Below, piece by piece: positions 1-32,104 of a stretch of DNA of 64,000 bases (position 1 is the first letter of the stretch; every line of letters starts with the position of its first letter). This DNA is from Cristatella mucedo (Eukaryota; Bryozoa; Phylactolaemata; Cristatellidae), in contig WPIO01000207.1 in assembly GCA_009760855.2 (NCBI GenBank), positions 231,501 to 295,500 of the forward strand, written 5' to 3'. The notes beneath the pieces are model-generated. The model did no database searches, was not told the origin of the DNA, and saw only the letters and a list, made by a program, of their open reading frames with translations. The position numbers were made by a program, and so were the translations under genes.

Positions 1-59
1 TCATGTGAAGCTTGGATGCCACAAAGTTATACAGAAGAAATTCTGATAGCAAGAGACAG

Positions 60-60
<1 letters not shown>

Positions 61-139
<79 letters not shown>

Positions 140-161
140 CTCTCTCTCTCTCTCTTTTGAG

Positions 162-224
<63 letters not shown>
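61..224. repeat. (CT)n microsatellite
   Basis: Nearly pure CT dinucleotides with a few interruptions. Long open frames across it (poly Ser-Leu or Arg-Glu) are artefacts of the repeat. Confidence 0.97.
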
Positions 225-326
225 AGGGTCTCTTTCTCTCTCACTCACGATTCTCTCCCTCTCTCTTTCTTTTTCTCCGATATGCATGTTCTCTTTGTCT
301 CTTACAATTAGCCTATCCTGTCTCTG

Positions 327-330
<4 letters not shown>

Positions 331-409
<79 letters not shown>

Positions 410-432
410 CAGAGACAGAGAGACAGAGAGAG
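331..432. repeat. (GA)n / (GACA)n compound microsatellite
   Basis: GA repeat to about 390, grading into ACAGAG units. It lies about 100 bp from the CT tract on the same strand, so the two tracts are complementary and could fold back on each other. Confidence 0.95.
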
Positions 433-514
433 GGAAAGAGACACCGAGAGAGAGAGACAGACAGCAAGACAGACAGAAAGACAAACAGATACACTGAGAG
501 AAGTGAGCAAGGTA

Positions 515-1142
515 ATGTAATGTATCTCCATCTGTAACTCCACAAAGCTTTTGAGACTATGTGGGTGTTATGCAGGAGAGTTTTGTATAGAGCACTCATA
601 GCTTAAGTGGCCTTCGGTACGCATTCGGTAGCCAACAGACTTTTTCTCACGCAACAAAGAGAAAGTGGGAAGCATAGCAGAGTCAGGAGAGCAGCTGAGG
701 TGGTGAGTAGCGTAGAAGTAGCAGCTCAGTACCGCTGAAAAGGATGAGCCATAGTCGGCAGCAGGAGAGTAGTTGTCGCTGTGTAAGAATTGTGGAAGCA
801 AGTTCCACAGCCTAGGACCTGCAGAGCTAAAGCTTCTGTGGCCAACGGTCTTTAAGCAGAGAAAACGAACAGCTAATTTATTGTCCATACAGGACCTGAG
901 GGCTCAAAGAGGCTGAAACTGGTGCAGCAGTTCAGCTAGGTACGAAGGAGCCAAGCCGTGGAGGGCCTTGTGGGTCAGCGTAAGAACTTTAAGCTGTATT
1001 CGTTGCTCAACCGGCATCCATCCTAGCTCTTTTAGCAAAGGTGACACGTGCTAAAACCGCAGGGACTTGAAGACTAGCCTTGCAGCCATATTTATAGTCA
1101 GCTGCAGTGGCCTAGTTGCTTTCTTTGGTAGCCCAGCGAATG
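515..1142 (-). mobile_element. LINE family A remnant (reverse transcriptase C-terminus and 3' end)
   Basis: On the minus strand this encodes a broken C-terminal part of a CR1/L2-type non-LTR reverse transcriptase. Recognisable pieces are LGWMPVEQRIQLKVL, LHGLAPSYLAEL and FSSAGPRLWN, in the usual order, with in-frame stops. The 3' end lies near 515. The conserved 3' segment containing ACGCATTCGGTAGCCAACAG recurs near 19800 and 53780, which defines a dispersed family distinct from LINE family B. The element is dead. Confidence 0.82.
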
Positions 1143-1158
1143 GTAGGTAGTGAGACCC

Positions 1159-1313
<155 letters not shown>

Positions 1314-1959
1314 AAGACAGCCAGAAAAAGACAGAGACAGAGAGTGAGTGTAAGTGAAGAAAGAGTCGGAGTCGGACAAGAGACAGAGAAGGGGACGTTA
1401 GCAAGCCGCACAGGCTGCATAGTAAGGGGGGAGGTTTGGCTGGATGGAGGCAGGCTGACTGCTGGGCGAGCTGGCAGGGTGTGACTTGACTTGTCTACAC
1501 GACGTGCATTGTTGGTCTTCCTTACTCGTGCAACGACTCGTGCTCGGTGCTGCTGCTGTATCTGCTCTAGTGGCACATGTGCTGCTGCTTAGACATTGCA
1601 GTCGCTATATTGCAGCAGTTGCTGCCGTCAGGCAAGCACGTGCAAGTGAGCTGTCTGCAGGCCTCTACACTTGGCTCGGACGCAAGAAAGTCGAGTGCAG
1701 TTGCCGTGAAACGAGCCAAGTCGGTGAACGACGTGGTAGGTTCATGTAGGCCAACTGAAAGGCGCTGCTACATCCTGCCCCAACCTTTCGTGGCACGAGC
1801 TCTCAGGTCAAGTCTAAGCCACCCTTCCCTCTCCCCCGTGCCGCTTGTGGCCTTTTGTCTCCTCGGGGCATGGTTTTCACCCTACACTGCTCGATGGGTT
1901 GTAGTTGCTCGCTCAGGTGACTACAGGGGTGCCACCGGCGCCACAGTGCTGCCGCCATC

Positions 1960-20807
<18,848 letters not shown>

Positions 20808-22884
20808 AGCCGTGCTGCTGCTACGATATCTGTACTCGACCACGATTTGTAGGCAGCATAATGAGTTTGGCCTTTAGCCTTTGTGTCATCAATTGCCATT
20901 GGCTGCTGCCTGAACTCCTCTCCATTGGCTAACCTGCCTGCTCTCAGTGTACTTACTTTAGTCGTGGTCCTCCTATTCTGCCTTTTACTTCTTCCGCATT
21001 CGGTCCGCACCCATCATATGTCTCCTACATCGGCCTTTTTTTCTTTTCAGTTGGCCTCTTTCTTGACTTTGTTGCCATCCTCTGCTCGTTAATTTTGAGC
21101 TGGCTGCCCGGCGCTGCTTAATTGCTGGCGTTCACTGTCCTACTTATTTATGTGCACCATGGCCGACCTTGTAGTGATACGGAAGGACCAGAATCATCAG
21201 TTGTTGTGCAGGTTAGACCTTGACTTTGTTGGCTAGCACTAGCACCTACTGATAGTGAGCTTCCTTTGCTATCCTGAATGTGTGCATGCCCATATGAGAA
21301 TTTCTACTATCAAGACACTGCACATACAGTAGTTTATTTCGTAAGCCACAGCTACTGTTTTTCCAATCGCTGTGAGCAAGGACGCACCTAATTTTGTCGA
21401 AGCCCATCCTTTTTTAGTGATACGGGTGCATAGTTACAAAAAATGATCCGTTAAGCAGCCTGGCAGAATACCGTTATGCTGATCCTGCTAGCATGCAGTG
21501 CCTATAACGAACCCTACTATTTGGCCTGCTGTCTGTTTGTGCTGCTTTGAGCCAGATGCCCGCGTGGCAGTAGAGCTGTAAAGCTGAAATACAATTATGT
21601 AGCTCACTTGAATGCTTATAAACTTATATTGCTTAGGTGTGCGATTCATCAGTGCGATGGCTTGAGCTGCGAGCATGTTTCACGGATAACGTCATAGATG
21701 CGACGGTCGTCGGTTTGATCGCTTTATTAAATTTACTAAGTGTGCCACTCTGCCTAACAGTTACTCCAGTTAACCGTCAGTGATTGCCATCTTGAGTTGC
21801 TTCATTTTTTGGCCTGTGCACTGAGGCGATATCGCCAGACCAAAAATTTGCAAACACTGGTCTTTTGCAGTTGCAATCTCTTGGTGGAAACACAGCAGAC
21901 ACTCGTAATAGCTCTTCGCATCAAGCCCGACCTTGTGGCAGGCTACTTTTGGCCAACGAGCGGTCTTAGTAACCAATAACGATTGCTATTGCCAACTGCT
22001 TAAGTGCATAGTAGCTGCTGCCTGCATGCTGTGTTGTCGGAAGAGCCATTTATGGCAACTTGACCGGTCGCACCTTATAAGGAAAGGCCCACGAAGGCAT
22101 CTAGGTGGTCGTTTCTTGCAACGGGGACTTCTGCTTGCTGTACATGGCTGGAGATCGATCCTTTGCTCGACGTAGAGAAGTTGAACCCACCTCAAGCTCT
22201 TGCATGTAGCTCTGTTTGTCACATTGAAACACTAGACCCCCACCGAGCCACAGTTGAGTTACTGGGCAAGTTTGGATTCCTTGATTCGTTGAAGTCGAGG
22301 TAGTGCTCTTTGGAAATTGGTAGTGGCACAATTCACGTTTGTATAGCATCGGCTGTTGGCTGTCTATTGCAAGGTTCGAATCCTAATGCTTATTTGTATT
22401 GCTCGCTAATAGCTATGCAGACTTTTCGGCCACGGTTGGTCTCGGGAAAATGGTAGGCTTGCCACATACTGTGCTCACCGGAACCCTGCATGTCCTAGAG
22501 CACACCCTTCTACCTCGACCATGCTCTGGGCTGACTGGGCTGGCTCTGACAAGGACGGCTCCTGTTTCCTTTCGAAGAGGTCGTTGCTGCTTTTGGCCTT
22601 GGCAACCGAGCCTGGTCATCCTCGTTTTGGTCATGGTCCTTTAGCAATATGCAGTGGGTGCAATGTGCACCTTATTTCCGTAATTTAGTTGCAATTTTTA
22701 TCACTAATCGTACGTCCTAAACAGTGCCCGTGGTCGTATAAACGATAGCAGAACCGTTCGTTTCGAAAATATTTTACCCGTACGTTGCACGCCGCCGAGG
22801 GCTTACGGCTGTTTTATCGACTCGTCCTTGGCATGATGGCATTCATTCGCTGATGCGTTTTTCACAAAGATGAAAAAACGGCAG
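20808..22884. other. 3' flank of the scaffold gene, nothing recognised
   Basis: Presumed 3' UTR and intergenic DNA. I see no gene, RNA or well-preserved repeat. Confidence 0.5.
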
Positions 22885-23000
22885 GTTTATAATAATAATA
22901 TTAATTGTTATACATTTAATATTGTGCATTCGCATAACTCAGTGTCTTTCTAGGTACTTAATATTTGCTGCAAAGGAAATGCGATCGAATGGTTAGTGGT
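22885..23000 (-). mobile_element. LINE family B 3'-end fragment
   Basis: (AAT)n tail followed by TCAGTGTCTTTCTAGGTAC and the TTTGCTGCAAAGG segment. Confidence 0.65.
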
Positions 23001-23036
23001 AGCATGCTCAATAAACAATAAGAATAACATGATAGT

Positions 23037-23922
23037 AATAATAATAATGATAATGCACTTGGTAAAGCACCCTCAGAGAACTCAATCTCTTTCTAGGCGC
23101 TTTACATTTGCCAAGAGCCCGGCCAGTGCATACGTGGTGCTCGTATTCGAGGCAGTCGTACGTAAGCCAAACAACAAGGCAAGGATCGCCACGACGACAG
23201 AAAGCAGGCAAAATGCATGAGCACTCGCACCGCCCTCAGTAGCTAATGCTGCGAGTATCAACATGGTTAGGGGTGACATGCATAGGGTCAGCATGCAAGT
23301 GTGGTTAGTGGCAGCATGCACACATAAACACATACAGGATGAATCACAGGGACCCATTAAATGCTGTGATATATAGATGGCAAATTTAGTTTCTTTTAAA
23401 TTTGGACAAGTCAGCAGATGCCGTGACACAAGTCGGGAGTGAGTTCAAGGTTTGGGAGCAAATAAACTAAAGGCACTGTCTCCAAAGGATTTGCAATGTG
23501 TACGGGGTATAGGTAAGCAGTTAGATACTTAAACACGGGTGGTATGATGCTTATCCTGGTGTGGGGAGTAGATCCGATAGGTAGGCTTGAGCCAAAGAAT
23601 AAAGGGACCAAAAAGTGAGTGGCATAACCATTAAGTCAATACTTTGCTTGACCGGGAGTCTATGGACGTCGGCGAGAAGTACTGTGATGTGGTAGCTGCG
23701 ACAATCATGGCAGATATGCCTAGCTGCAGAGTTTTGAACCAGCTGTAAGCGCTTGATTGCACAGGCCGGTAGACCAGCAAGCAATGAGTTACAGAAGTCA
23801 AGACGGGATGTCACAAATGCACGGACCAACTTAGATGTGGTATCATTATCTAAACAAGTGCGAATTTTAGCAATGTTATGTAGCTGAAAGTAGGCAGACT
23901 TGACTGAGGAGCTGACTTTATC
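23037..23922 (-). mobile_element. LINE family B, older copy, 3' half (split by a younger insertion)
   Basis: Minus strand, from the AAT tail at 23037 up through the reverse transcriptase C-terminus (SRLDFCNSLLAGLPACAIKR, ARHICHD). Its sequence continues at 25059 after the antisense insertion, and the family alignment fits with no lost bases. Confidence 0.85.
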
Positions 23923-23927
23923 ATCTA

Positions 23928-25053
23928 TTATGATTACCAGGCACAATCTAGGCTTTCACTTCTATGCGGATGACACTCAGTTGTACCTTTGCTTTTATCC
24001 CTCCCAGCCTTCGAGCACCTCAAATTCTCTCAACTCACTAGCTGCATGCATTGATGACATCTGCACATGGATGGCAGCAAATTTTCTAAAACTTAACGAT
24101 GATAAAACTAACTTACTAGTTATAGGCAAACCCAGTGTGATCCAGAGATTGGAAAGGCTGACTCTCAAAATTGGCTCTGCCAGCATATCTCCTGTCGAAT
24201 CAGCTCGGAATCTAGGTGTCATATTCCAAGGCGACCTCTCGTTAGACGACCATATCAGCTCCACAGTCAAATCCGCCTATTTTCAGCTTTATAACATTGC
24301 TAAAATTCGGGCTTGTTTAGATAAAGATACCACGTCCAAGTTAGTTCATGCATTCGTGACATCCCGTCTCGACTTCTGCAACTCACTGCTTACTGGCCTA
24401 CCAGCATGTGCGATCAGGCGATTGCAGCTTGTGCAAAACTGTGTAGCTAGGCTTGTCTGTCGTGAGCGTCGCAGTTGCCACATTACTCCACTTCTCGCCG
24501 ACCTGCACTGGCTACCAGTCAAGCAATGGATTGACTTCAAGGTTTTGTCGCTCATTTTTAGGTCCCTTCATTCTATGGCTCCAGCCTACCTGTCAGATAT
24601 ACTACCCCATCAGGCCAAGCATCGTACCACCCGCTTTTCGGAATCCTACAGTCTAGAAATACCTCATACAAACCTTAAATCCTTTGGAGACCGTGCATTT
24701 AGTTCGTATGCTCCCAAAGCCTGGAACTCCCTCCCGACCTGCGTCAGAACATCCCCTGACCTGACCACATTTAAAAGGAACCTACAAACACCTATTTACG
24801 ACAGCATTTAGTGGGTCCCTGTGATTCGTTGTTCATGTGCTTGTGCGTGCTGACACTGTGCATGCTGCCACTAACCACATTTGCATGCTGACCCTGTGCA
24901 TGTCACCCCTAACCATATTATTCATTTCGTTTGTTTTTCAAGCATGATTTTACTTACCATTGAATTGCATTTCACTTTGCAGCAAATGTAAAGTGCCTAG
25001 AGAGAGATTAAGTTCTCTGAGGGCGCTTTATCAAGTGAATTATTATTATTATT
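23928..25053 (+). mobile_element. LINE family B, younger 5'-truncated copy inserted antisense in an older copy
   Basis: Contains an open frame from about 23930 to 24811 covering the reverse transcriptase from the catalytic YADD motif (HFYADDTQLYLC) to the natural C-terminus, without a break. The 3' UTR, GCGC hairpin and (TTA)n tail follow. It is flanked by ATCTA at 23923-23927 and 25054-25058, a probable target duplication. It is the best-preserved LINE copy in the window, but 5'-truncated and so inactive by itself. Confidence 0.88.
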
Positions 25054-25058
25054 ATCTA

Positions 25059-25830
25059 ATAAAAAATCACTTTGGAACATGACGAATGAATTTGTTGCAG
25101 GTTCAACAGGACGTATGCTGGCCGAGCAAATTTTGAGCCTTAACCAGTCCAATTTCTGAATCACACTTGGTTAGCCCTTAACTAGTAAGTTTGCTTTATC
25201 GCCATTAATTTTATTAAATTAGCTGCCATCAATGTGTGGATGTCATCAATACATGCAGCAAGGGACTTGAGAGAATTTGACGTGGTGGAGGGCTGGGAGT
25301 GATCAAAGCAAAGGTACAACTGTGTGTCATCTCCATTGAAGTGAAAGCCTAGATTGTGCCTGGTAATCATATTGGCTAGAGAGATAGTATAAACCATGTA
25401 AAGAACGCGATCAAGCATAGCGCTCTGAGGTACCCCATATTTCATAGGTTCCTCGGATGGTCTTTGTTCATTCGCATTGATACTCTGCAGTCTCCCACTG
25501 AGATAGTTCCTGAACTACTTCAGAGCAGTGCTAGCAATGCGCAGGTGAGATGAGAGGCGCTCAAGAAAGATTTGGTGATCGATAGTATCGAAAGCTGTGC
25601 AATGATTGAGCCAAACTAGCAGCGACACTACCTACAGTCTACATTCCCAAGTTGGTCGTTATACACCCGAAGCACTGCTGACTCCGTAGAGTAAAAAGCT
25701 CTACAACCAAACTAGAGATTACCAGCAAGGTTTGAATTTCACTATGAGTTTAGCTGGTCTGCCACAACTCGTTCCAGTGTCTTTGATTAGGAGTCGTAGA
25801 AGGGAAACTGGGCGGAAGTTGCTTAAGTTC
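25059..25830 (-). mobile_element. LINE family B, older copy, 5' part
   Basis: Minus strand: GVPQSAMLDRVLYMVYTISL and, further on, HFNGDDTQLYLCF, where the YADD catalytic motif has become NGDD. It joins 23922 across the antisense insertion. Confidence 0.83.
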
Positions 25831-27948
25831 TAGTTTTACCACCCCGTCCCTAATTCATTCGGAGCTGTTTTAGTTTTTAGCCTAGTTACGATCACATAGC
25901 ATAAAACTGAGATATGAAGCTGCTATTTCTGGATTATAAGTACAATTCTCTCCTCTTTTATGGCAGAAACCTCTGGTAATAGTTAGCCACATACAATCCG
26001 TACTCTTTCAGCAGGCGAGAGCTTACATTAGCTCTTTCTCGTTTTCTCTCAGTCTCAAATTGCCCACTGTCTACATGCACTTTCCTCTCTTTCTTCTCTA
26101 TCTGTCTCTCTTTTTCCTTTCTCTGTCTGTGTATCTCTATCTGCCTCAGTCTCTCTCATTCTTTTTATGTGCGCGCGTGCGTGTACGCGAGCGTGTATAT
26201 GCATCAGTCAGAGCTTCACCACTCAGAAATCAGGGAGGGTATATTAGTAGTCGTACAGAGTCGTAGAGACCCTATCTAGCGGAGTCCAGCCTTATGTCAA
26301 TGGTATTTGCAAATAGTGTTTGAAAGACAGTTAGTTTTAATTTTCTTCCACAGCCTGTCTCATGACAATCTTTTTACGCAAGTATCCTGTAAAAGAAAAT
26401 ACTTGTTGCTATGACGCACAGGAAGGTTTATAAGCTAGCACTATTAAATAAGCAGCAAATAAGCAGTAAATAAAAACGCTCCGTTTGAGTACTTATACCC
26501 AAATTAATCATTTTCAAGTTGGCCGCATTAACTGCGTATGTTAATAGACATATTAAAATAAATATATATGCAATATATATATATATATTGTCACTCATGA
26601 ATATATGATAAATACAATAATTAATAAGTAAATACATATCCTCCATAAATGTATAGATATATCAATAAACAAATAAATATATACATAAATGTGTGCATGT
26701 GTGTGTGTATCTATATCTATATATAAGTACTTAAAAATGTCCATGATCGCTGAAAATCAAGCTCCAAGACGTCTGATGACATGCAGAGCAAAATCTATCC
26801 AACCAAAATCAGAAATAATTTTAGCCTCATGTTATACGAGTAGAGCTGAACTAGCAATTCTAATTTTACCCTGATATGCGGAGTATTCGTCGGGTTATGG
26901 AGTTCACAAGGTACAAAACTAAACTGAATTTTTATTCATAAGCACGCACCTAAACAAGCTTCATGCATGTGCCTCGATCTAAAAGTTCAAAAAAGTTGGG
27001 ATGAAATCCACATATTCAGAGAAGTCACAGATTCCTAATTTTTCTTTCTTTGATATGATGCTTCCGGTTTACATTCGAGCTAGAATAGTTTGCATACTAA
27101 TTTTTAATCTTACGTGGAAGTCGTCAGAACTTTTGATCCCATTTCTAGCATATTTGTTTTAGAAAAATGCCCTAAGCAAATAATCAACTGTCGGACGTTT
27201 TAAAAAATATTTTCTTTACTTTCTTCGTTTAGAGTAAGTATCTACACTCTCTTAGAATGCGAATACCTGATAGCATGGAGCTTCAGAGTCTCGTGTCTTC
27301 CAAAAGTCAGGATATAAATTTTTCCTCAGAAGACTCGCCAGAGCAGTTCTGAAATCTTAGTAATGCGACATGCGACATGGTCATCCATAGGATCTCATCT
27401 TGCAAGAGGCCCTTGTTCGAGGAAAAAGAATGTGAAATTTGTAACTTTCAATCGCCGATAGTTAGTTTTTAAGTGACCAACTATTTGTAAAGAGTGCTTT
27501 TTATGAAAATACGTTTTTGCACTCTTTGACGATGATAATATAATAAAATATATATAAATATAAATATAAAGTATACAATAGTATCAGCTTTTTAACACTG
27601 TTTCATTGCTCACTCACATTAGAAATACGAACAGGCATATAACTTGGACGTTCCAAGAATTTTCAAAAAGCTAGATGATTTAATTTCAGATCTTATTCTC
27701 GAGCTAGTTCAATGGTTCGAATGCGGTTTTCAAATAATTAGGGCCCGCCGTACCGATCGATTCGAGCTACAGACCGCACAGTCTAAGTAAGCACAGTGCG
27801 AGTGGCATACACAACTAGGTTGTGCATTAGCTCCTGACTCACAGCTACGTCAGACTACTTTGACAGGTCTGACTTATATTCCGAAAATCAGCCAGCAGGC
27901 TGGAGTAGTGCTGCAAGCGGGAGTGAAGTGATTTCCATGTCTAGATAG
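25831..27948. other. AT-rich intergenic DNA
   Basis: Includes a short TA-rich stretch near 26560-26600, CT-rich sequence near 26040-26160 and small AT microsatellites. No gene or repeat family recognised. Confidence 0.55.
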
Positions 27949-28418
27949 ATGTACGCCGTCAACGCTCCGCTGATTACGGTGCTAAACCAAGCCGGCACTC
28001 GACGAACGCTGGTAACACGCTTAGACTTGAAATCGTGGCTACCGATTTGTAGGAGCAGCATCAGTGCACGACGATATGCAGACGGCAGAGAAATACGGCA
28101 GAAACCGGAAGCGCGAATACTTCAACCTAACAAGTACATATCCACAGACGACGGCGACCTCAAGCTGGCAACAACTATCGAGTAGCTAAAAGCCTTCTTG
28201 AGCAGAGGTAAAAGTATAAGAAATGTCATCGCCGAAATTCGGATCAAGGAAGCCTACGGCTGCAATAGCAGAGCTACCAGCGACGAGGAGCCACAGCAAC
28301 GTGAGAGACAAGAAGCAGGAAAGCCTCGCCATCGCCTCGCCATCGCCTGGGTCCTTGGAGTAAACTCACAATGGCTGCCAATAAACGCGTGCCGTCCATC
28401 TTCGAAGCTTGTTAGCAT
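27949..28418 (+). mobile_element. Putative Ty3/gypsy 5' LTR
   Basis: The right end is supported by an AATAAA about 40 bp before the end, a terminal ...CATTACA, and TGGTGGCGGCGGGGAG directly after, which looks like a primer-binding site. The gag frame follows within 70 bp. The left end (TGTACGCCG) is a guess, as no second LTR is present to compare. Confidence 0.45.
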
Positions 28419-28442
28419 TACATGGTGGCGGCGGGGAGAATT

Positions 28443-29340
28443 TAGAGTACTGCCCTAAATATCAACAAGAATCAAGCGATGACTGTGCGTAATTCTCTAG
28501 CGGAGTTTACGCTCGACGAGCCGGCGTTGTGTACGCCTTGGAGAAAGAAATCGCGTTCTTCATTATGCATCCGAAACCTCCACTGGCTGACTGGGGAGGT
28601 CCAGGACGGACAGATAAATACACCATTTGTACGCCACGGGGCGCAAGCCAAAGCGATATTCGACACTTTTGACTACGAGGTCGACCAAGTGAAAATGTTA
28701 GATGCCATCTTGAGTGAATTTGATGGCTGGCGCATACAGCTAAGGAATATCATCCACGATCGGGCTATGTTTAACCGCAGCTGGCAAGATGTGGATGAGT
28801 CTGTCTACCAAGGCATTCATACGTGCACTACATGATTTAGCTTCGAATTGCTAATGGGGCGCGATGAAAGACGAATTTATCCGAGATCACCTGGTTGTAG
28901 GCTTGTCCTGCCTCAAAATTTGAGAAACCCTGCAACTAATCCCCGACATTAGTCAACTGTGGTGCTAACGATGGCGTGTCAGACGGAGATGATAAAGTCG
29001 CAACTAAGCCTGGAACACCCGGTTTCCGATGTCTCTGAGGTACGTGTGAGATCACAGTTCGTCAACTGTCCTGAGCCCTGCTTTTAGAGGCTAGCAGCCG
29101 CGTAGACCGTTGGAGAGCAATGCTTCCCGATGATGCAGAAGGAGCTAACAGTTGCCGTAAACTGCAACTCAGCTCACACTCATGGGCAGTGCCCGGCACG
29201 AAGCCGCCGTTGCGAAAACTACCGGAAGTTAGGCACTACGCAGTTCATTGCAAATCACGGGGCGCTAAAGTAAGAGAGGTCGTGGCTAAATCTGGTGTTG
29301 ATAATTACACCGTGGATATCATTACAAATGCTGCAGCAGC
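28443..29340 (+). pseudogene. Ty3/gypsy gag remnant (capsid and zinc-knuckle region)
   Basis: The frame 28479-28835 has gag-like features: AKAIFDTFDY, LDAILSEFDG and AMFNRSWQDVDESVYQ. Past a stop at 28835 the similarity continues in other frames (GAMKDEFIRDHLVVGL near 28860). Around 29140-29270, HYAVHCKSRGAKVREV is the end of a damaged CCHC-type nucleocapsid. Several stops and shifts are present. No pol follows, because a CA microsatellite begins at 29362. Confidence 0.72.
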
Positions 29341-29361
29341 TGGAGAGTGCCTGTATTGCAT

Positions 29362-29457
<96 letters not shown>

Positions 29458-29458
29458 G
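29362..29458. repeat. (CA)n(TA)n microsatellite
   Basis: About 40 CA units followed by a short TA run. Confidence 0.96.
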
Positions 29459-29487
29459 TATAGTACGCTGACTCGATGACATTTAAA

Positions 29488-29768
29488 AAGCTAAAAACGT
29501 ATTTATTAATCACAGCATTTAGAGGGGGTCATGTGAGTCGTCCTTTGTTCCACCATTCGCTTGCTGACGCTGTGCATGCTGCTACTGATCGTATTTGCAT
29601 GTGGATTCAGTGCATGCCACAACTAATCATGTTATGCTTGTTGACATTGAGCATGCTACCACTAATCATTCGCTCATGCTTCCTTTACAGCATATTAAAA
29701 GGGCCTAGAAAGTTTGCTGAGAGCGGTGTACAAATGTATAGCACTATTATTAATATTATTATTAATAT
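29488..29768 (+). mobile_element. LINE family B 3' UTR fragment
   Basis: Contains the GCATGCTGCTACT / GTGCATGCCAC repeats of the family 3' UTR and a damaged hairpin, ending in ATTATTATTAAT. Confidence 0.72.
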
Positions 29769-29774
29769 TGTAGG

Positions 29775-30108
29775 GGCGATGTAATTCATCTGCATCTATA
29801 ACTTCATAGCCACAATAACTAATGGATGTAAAGCTAACCGAAGAGTTTTCAATAGAGCACCCGTGGCTTTCGGTGCTCATACGTCAGCCAAGAGACTTAA
29901 TCTCATGGCACTCAGAGAAACAAAGAAGCATAGCTGAACCAGAAAGGCCAGTTGGGGGAGTGAGAGAATGGATGAAGTAACCTACCGCCGAATTCGTGGC
30001 TTGGAACAAGGCATTGACCTAAGGTTCACCTACCTGCATCGGCATCCCTAGGATGAAGCCAAAGAGAAAGGCGGACCATTCCAAAGGCGACCAACGGTTG
30101 GCAGATAA
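29775..30108 (-). mobile_element. LINE family A 3'-end fragment, degraded
   Basis: Matches the 515-900 copy in order (GAGTTTTCAATAGAGCAC, GTCAGCCAAGAGACTTAATC, GAAGCATAGC) with many differences. Confidence 0.6.
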
Positions 30109-30111
30109 ATG

Positions 30112-30280
30112 AATAAAATTCATTTGTACGGCGCCGAAAGAGAATTTCATGTATTCAGGCTCTTCACATATGCCCTGGGACTCGAGCCCACAACCTCAGC
30201 CATTAAAAAAATTCACCTTGACCTTGGTCGGGGTGATCGCTTTCGCCGCTGGGCCAAACTAGAGCTGGAGATGCCTGTCG
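30112..30280 (-). mobile_element. tRNA-derived SINE (SINE-1 type)
   Basis: Minus copy of the element at 45957-46097. The B box reads GGGCTCGAGTCCC on the minus strand. The 3' end (GGCGCCGTACAAATG) resembles the LINE family B end. Confidence 0.68.
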
Positions 30281-30645
30281 GGTTACCAAGCCAGCCTTCA
30301 GGTGGTCCCCGCAGGTGGGTCATTAAGGAGGCTCATAAAGGGGACCATGGTCTACTGATTCCATACCATTCCTTCCATGTCTTATGAGATACCTAATCGT
30401 ACTTATCCCATAGCCACACTTGTACCACTCAGTACGTATGTCTGGTTGCAGCTCGAGAGCTACTGTCAGTACTGAGCCGAGTGGTGAAATACTTGTGTCC
30501 AAATCACCCTATATCGCCGATAATAATGAATTAAATATATAAATAGATAATAAATGATAATAAATAATTAAAATGGCGCCCATCACCCAAATCGCCCTAT
30601 CTGCCTGTTTCAAGCAGCTGTCCAACCGGCCGTGTCTTCCTTCGT

Positions 30646-31283
30646 TATAATAATAATAATAATAATAATAATAATTCACTCGATAAAGCGCCCTCAGAGA
30701 ACTTAATCTCTCTCTAGGCGATTTACATTTGCTGTAAAGTGAAATGCAATTCAATGGTAAGTAAAATCATGCTTGAAAAAGCGAACGAAATGAATAATTT
30801 GGTTAGGGGTGACATGCACAGGGTCAGCATGCAAATGTGGTTAGTGGCAGCATGCACAGTGTCAGCACGCATAAGCACATCAAGGACGACTCACTGCGAC
30901 CCAATAAATGCTGTCCTAAATAGGTGTGTTTTTAGGTTCCTTTTAAATGTGGTCAGGTCAGGGGATGTTCTGATGCAGGTCGGGAGGCAGTTCCAGGCTT
31001 TGGGAGCATATGAACTAAGTGCACGGTCTCCAAAGGATTTAAGGTTTGTATAAGGTATTTCTAGACTGTTGGATTCCGAAAAGCGGGTGGTACGATGCTT
31101 GGCCTGATGGGGGTAGTATATCTGACAGATAGGCTGGAGCCATAGAATGAAAGGGACCTAAAAGTGAGCGACAAAACCTTGAAGTCAATCCGTTGCTTGA
31201 CTGGTAGCCAGTGCAGGTCGGCGAGAAGTGGAGTAATGTGGCAACTGCGATGCGTTTTACCTAGCACATTTCCGCAGGGCATG
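30646..31283 (-). mobile_element. LINE family B 3' portion
   Basis: (AAT)n tail, hairpin, 3' UTR and the reverse transcriptase C-terminus (SCHITPLLADLHWLPVKQRI). Truncated near 31283. Confidence 0.83.
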
Positions 31284-32100
31284 TCAGCCTCATTCTAGAG
31301 GCACTCGTTCCCATCCGGTCCTTTTCAGTAGTAATCATTTAGGCCACTGACATAGCTAGGCTTTATACAAAGCCTTATACAGAAAGCTAAACATTGTTTG
31401 ACTAAAGATCATTTTAAAAACTAATAATCTTCTGGTAAGATGTGAAATTACAACACCAAACCACTTTCTATATCAAAGTTTTTTGGCAGCTTATTGAACA
31501 AATATCATTGAGAGTCGCTATGAACAATTACCCAAACAGTTCAGGAGAAAGGGGTGGCCGTGCCAATTGTTTGCAGTGCGAGTGGGTGGGTGGAAGAGAT
31601 CTGAAGGCAGGTCGTCGACCTCGTTCCTTTGGCTCATTGGTCTTCGGGAAAACGGCGGCAAGGCGAAGTGAAAAACCCCTTCGTGCGGGTCTCCACCTGC
31701 TCGTGGCCGTGTTTTTGCCAATGCCTATAGCAGTCAGCATCCGGCTGTGACCTGTGCCCTTTTCTATATAGGTCCTCCTGGCAGCACCTGCCAGTTTCTA
31801 GCTGTAGCTATCGAAAATGAGTCTGATGGGGCGGGCCTGGCCAAGAATCTCAGGCTTCACTTCGTGCTAGGCAAACTGAGATGCAGATGAGCACGTGACT
31901 TTTTCAGGACAGACAACGCCACAGCCTGCAGCCAAGCGAGCCTTTCATGCTCAACCATAAATTAGTTTGGTAGCACCGAGTCTACGTCGAGTAAACGCTG
32001 TCGATGCTGCGCTGTTGCATAAGTGCAGATAGTTTGACAACTTCGCACTTCTTCGATAGAGAAGGCCGAACCGTATTTTTAACAGTACAATCACCATTAA
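31284..32100. other. Intergenic stretch, nothing recognised
   Basis: A 102-codon plus frame at 31442-31750 overlaps minus frames and has no recognisable content. I do not call a gene. Confidence 0.5.
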
Positions 32101-32104
32101 CCGG

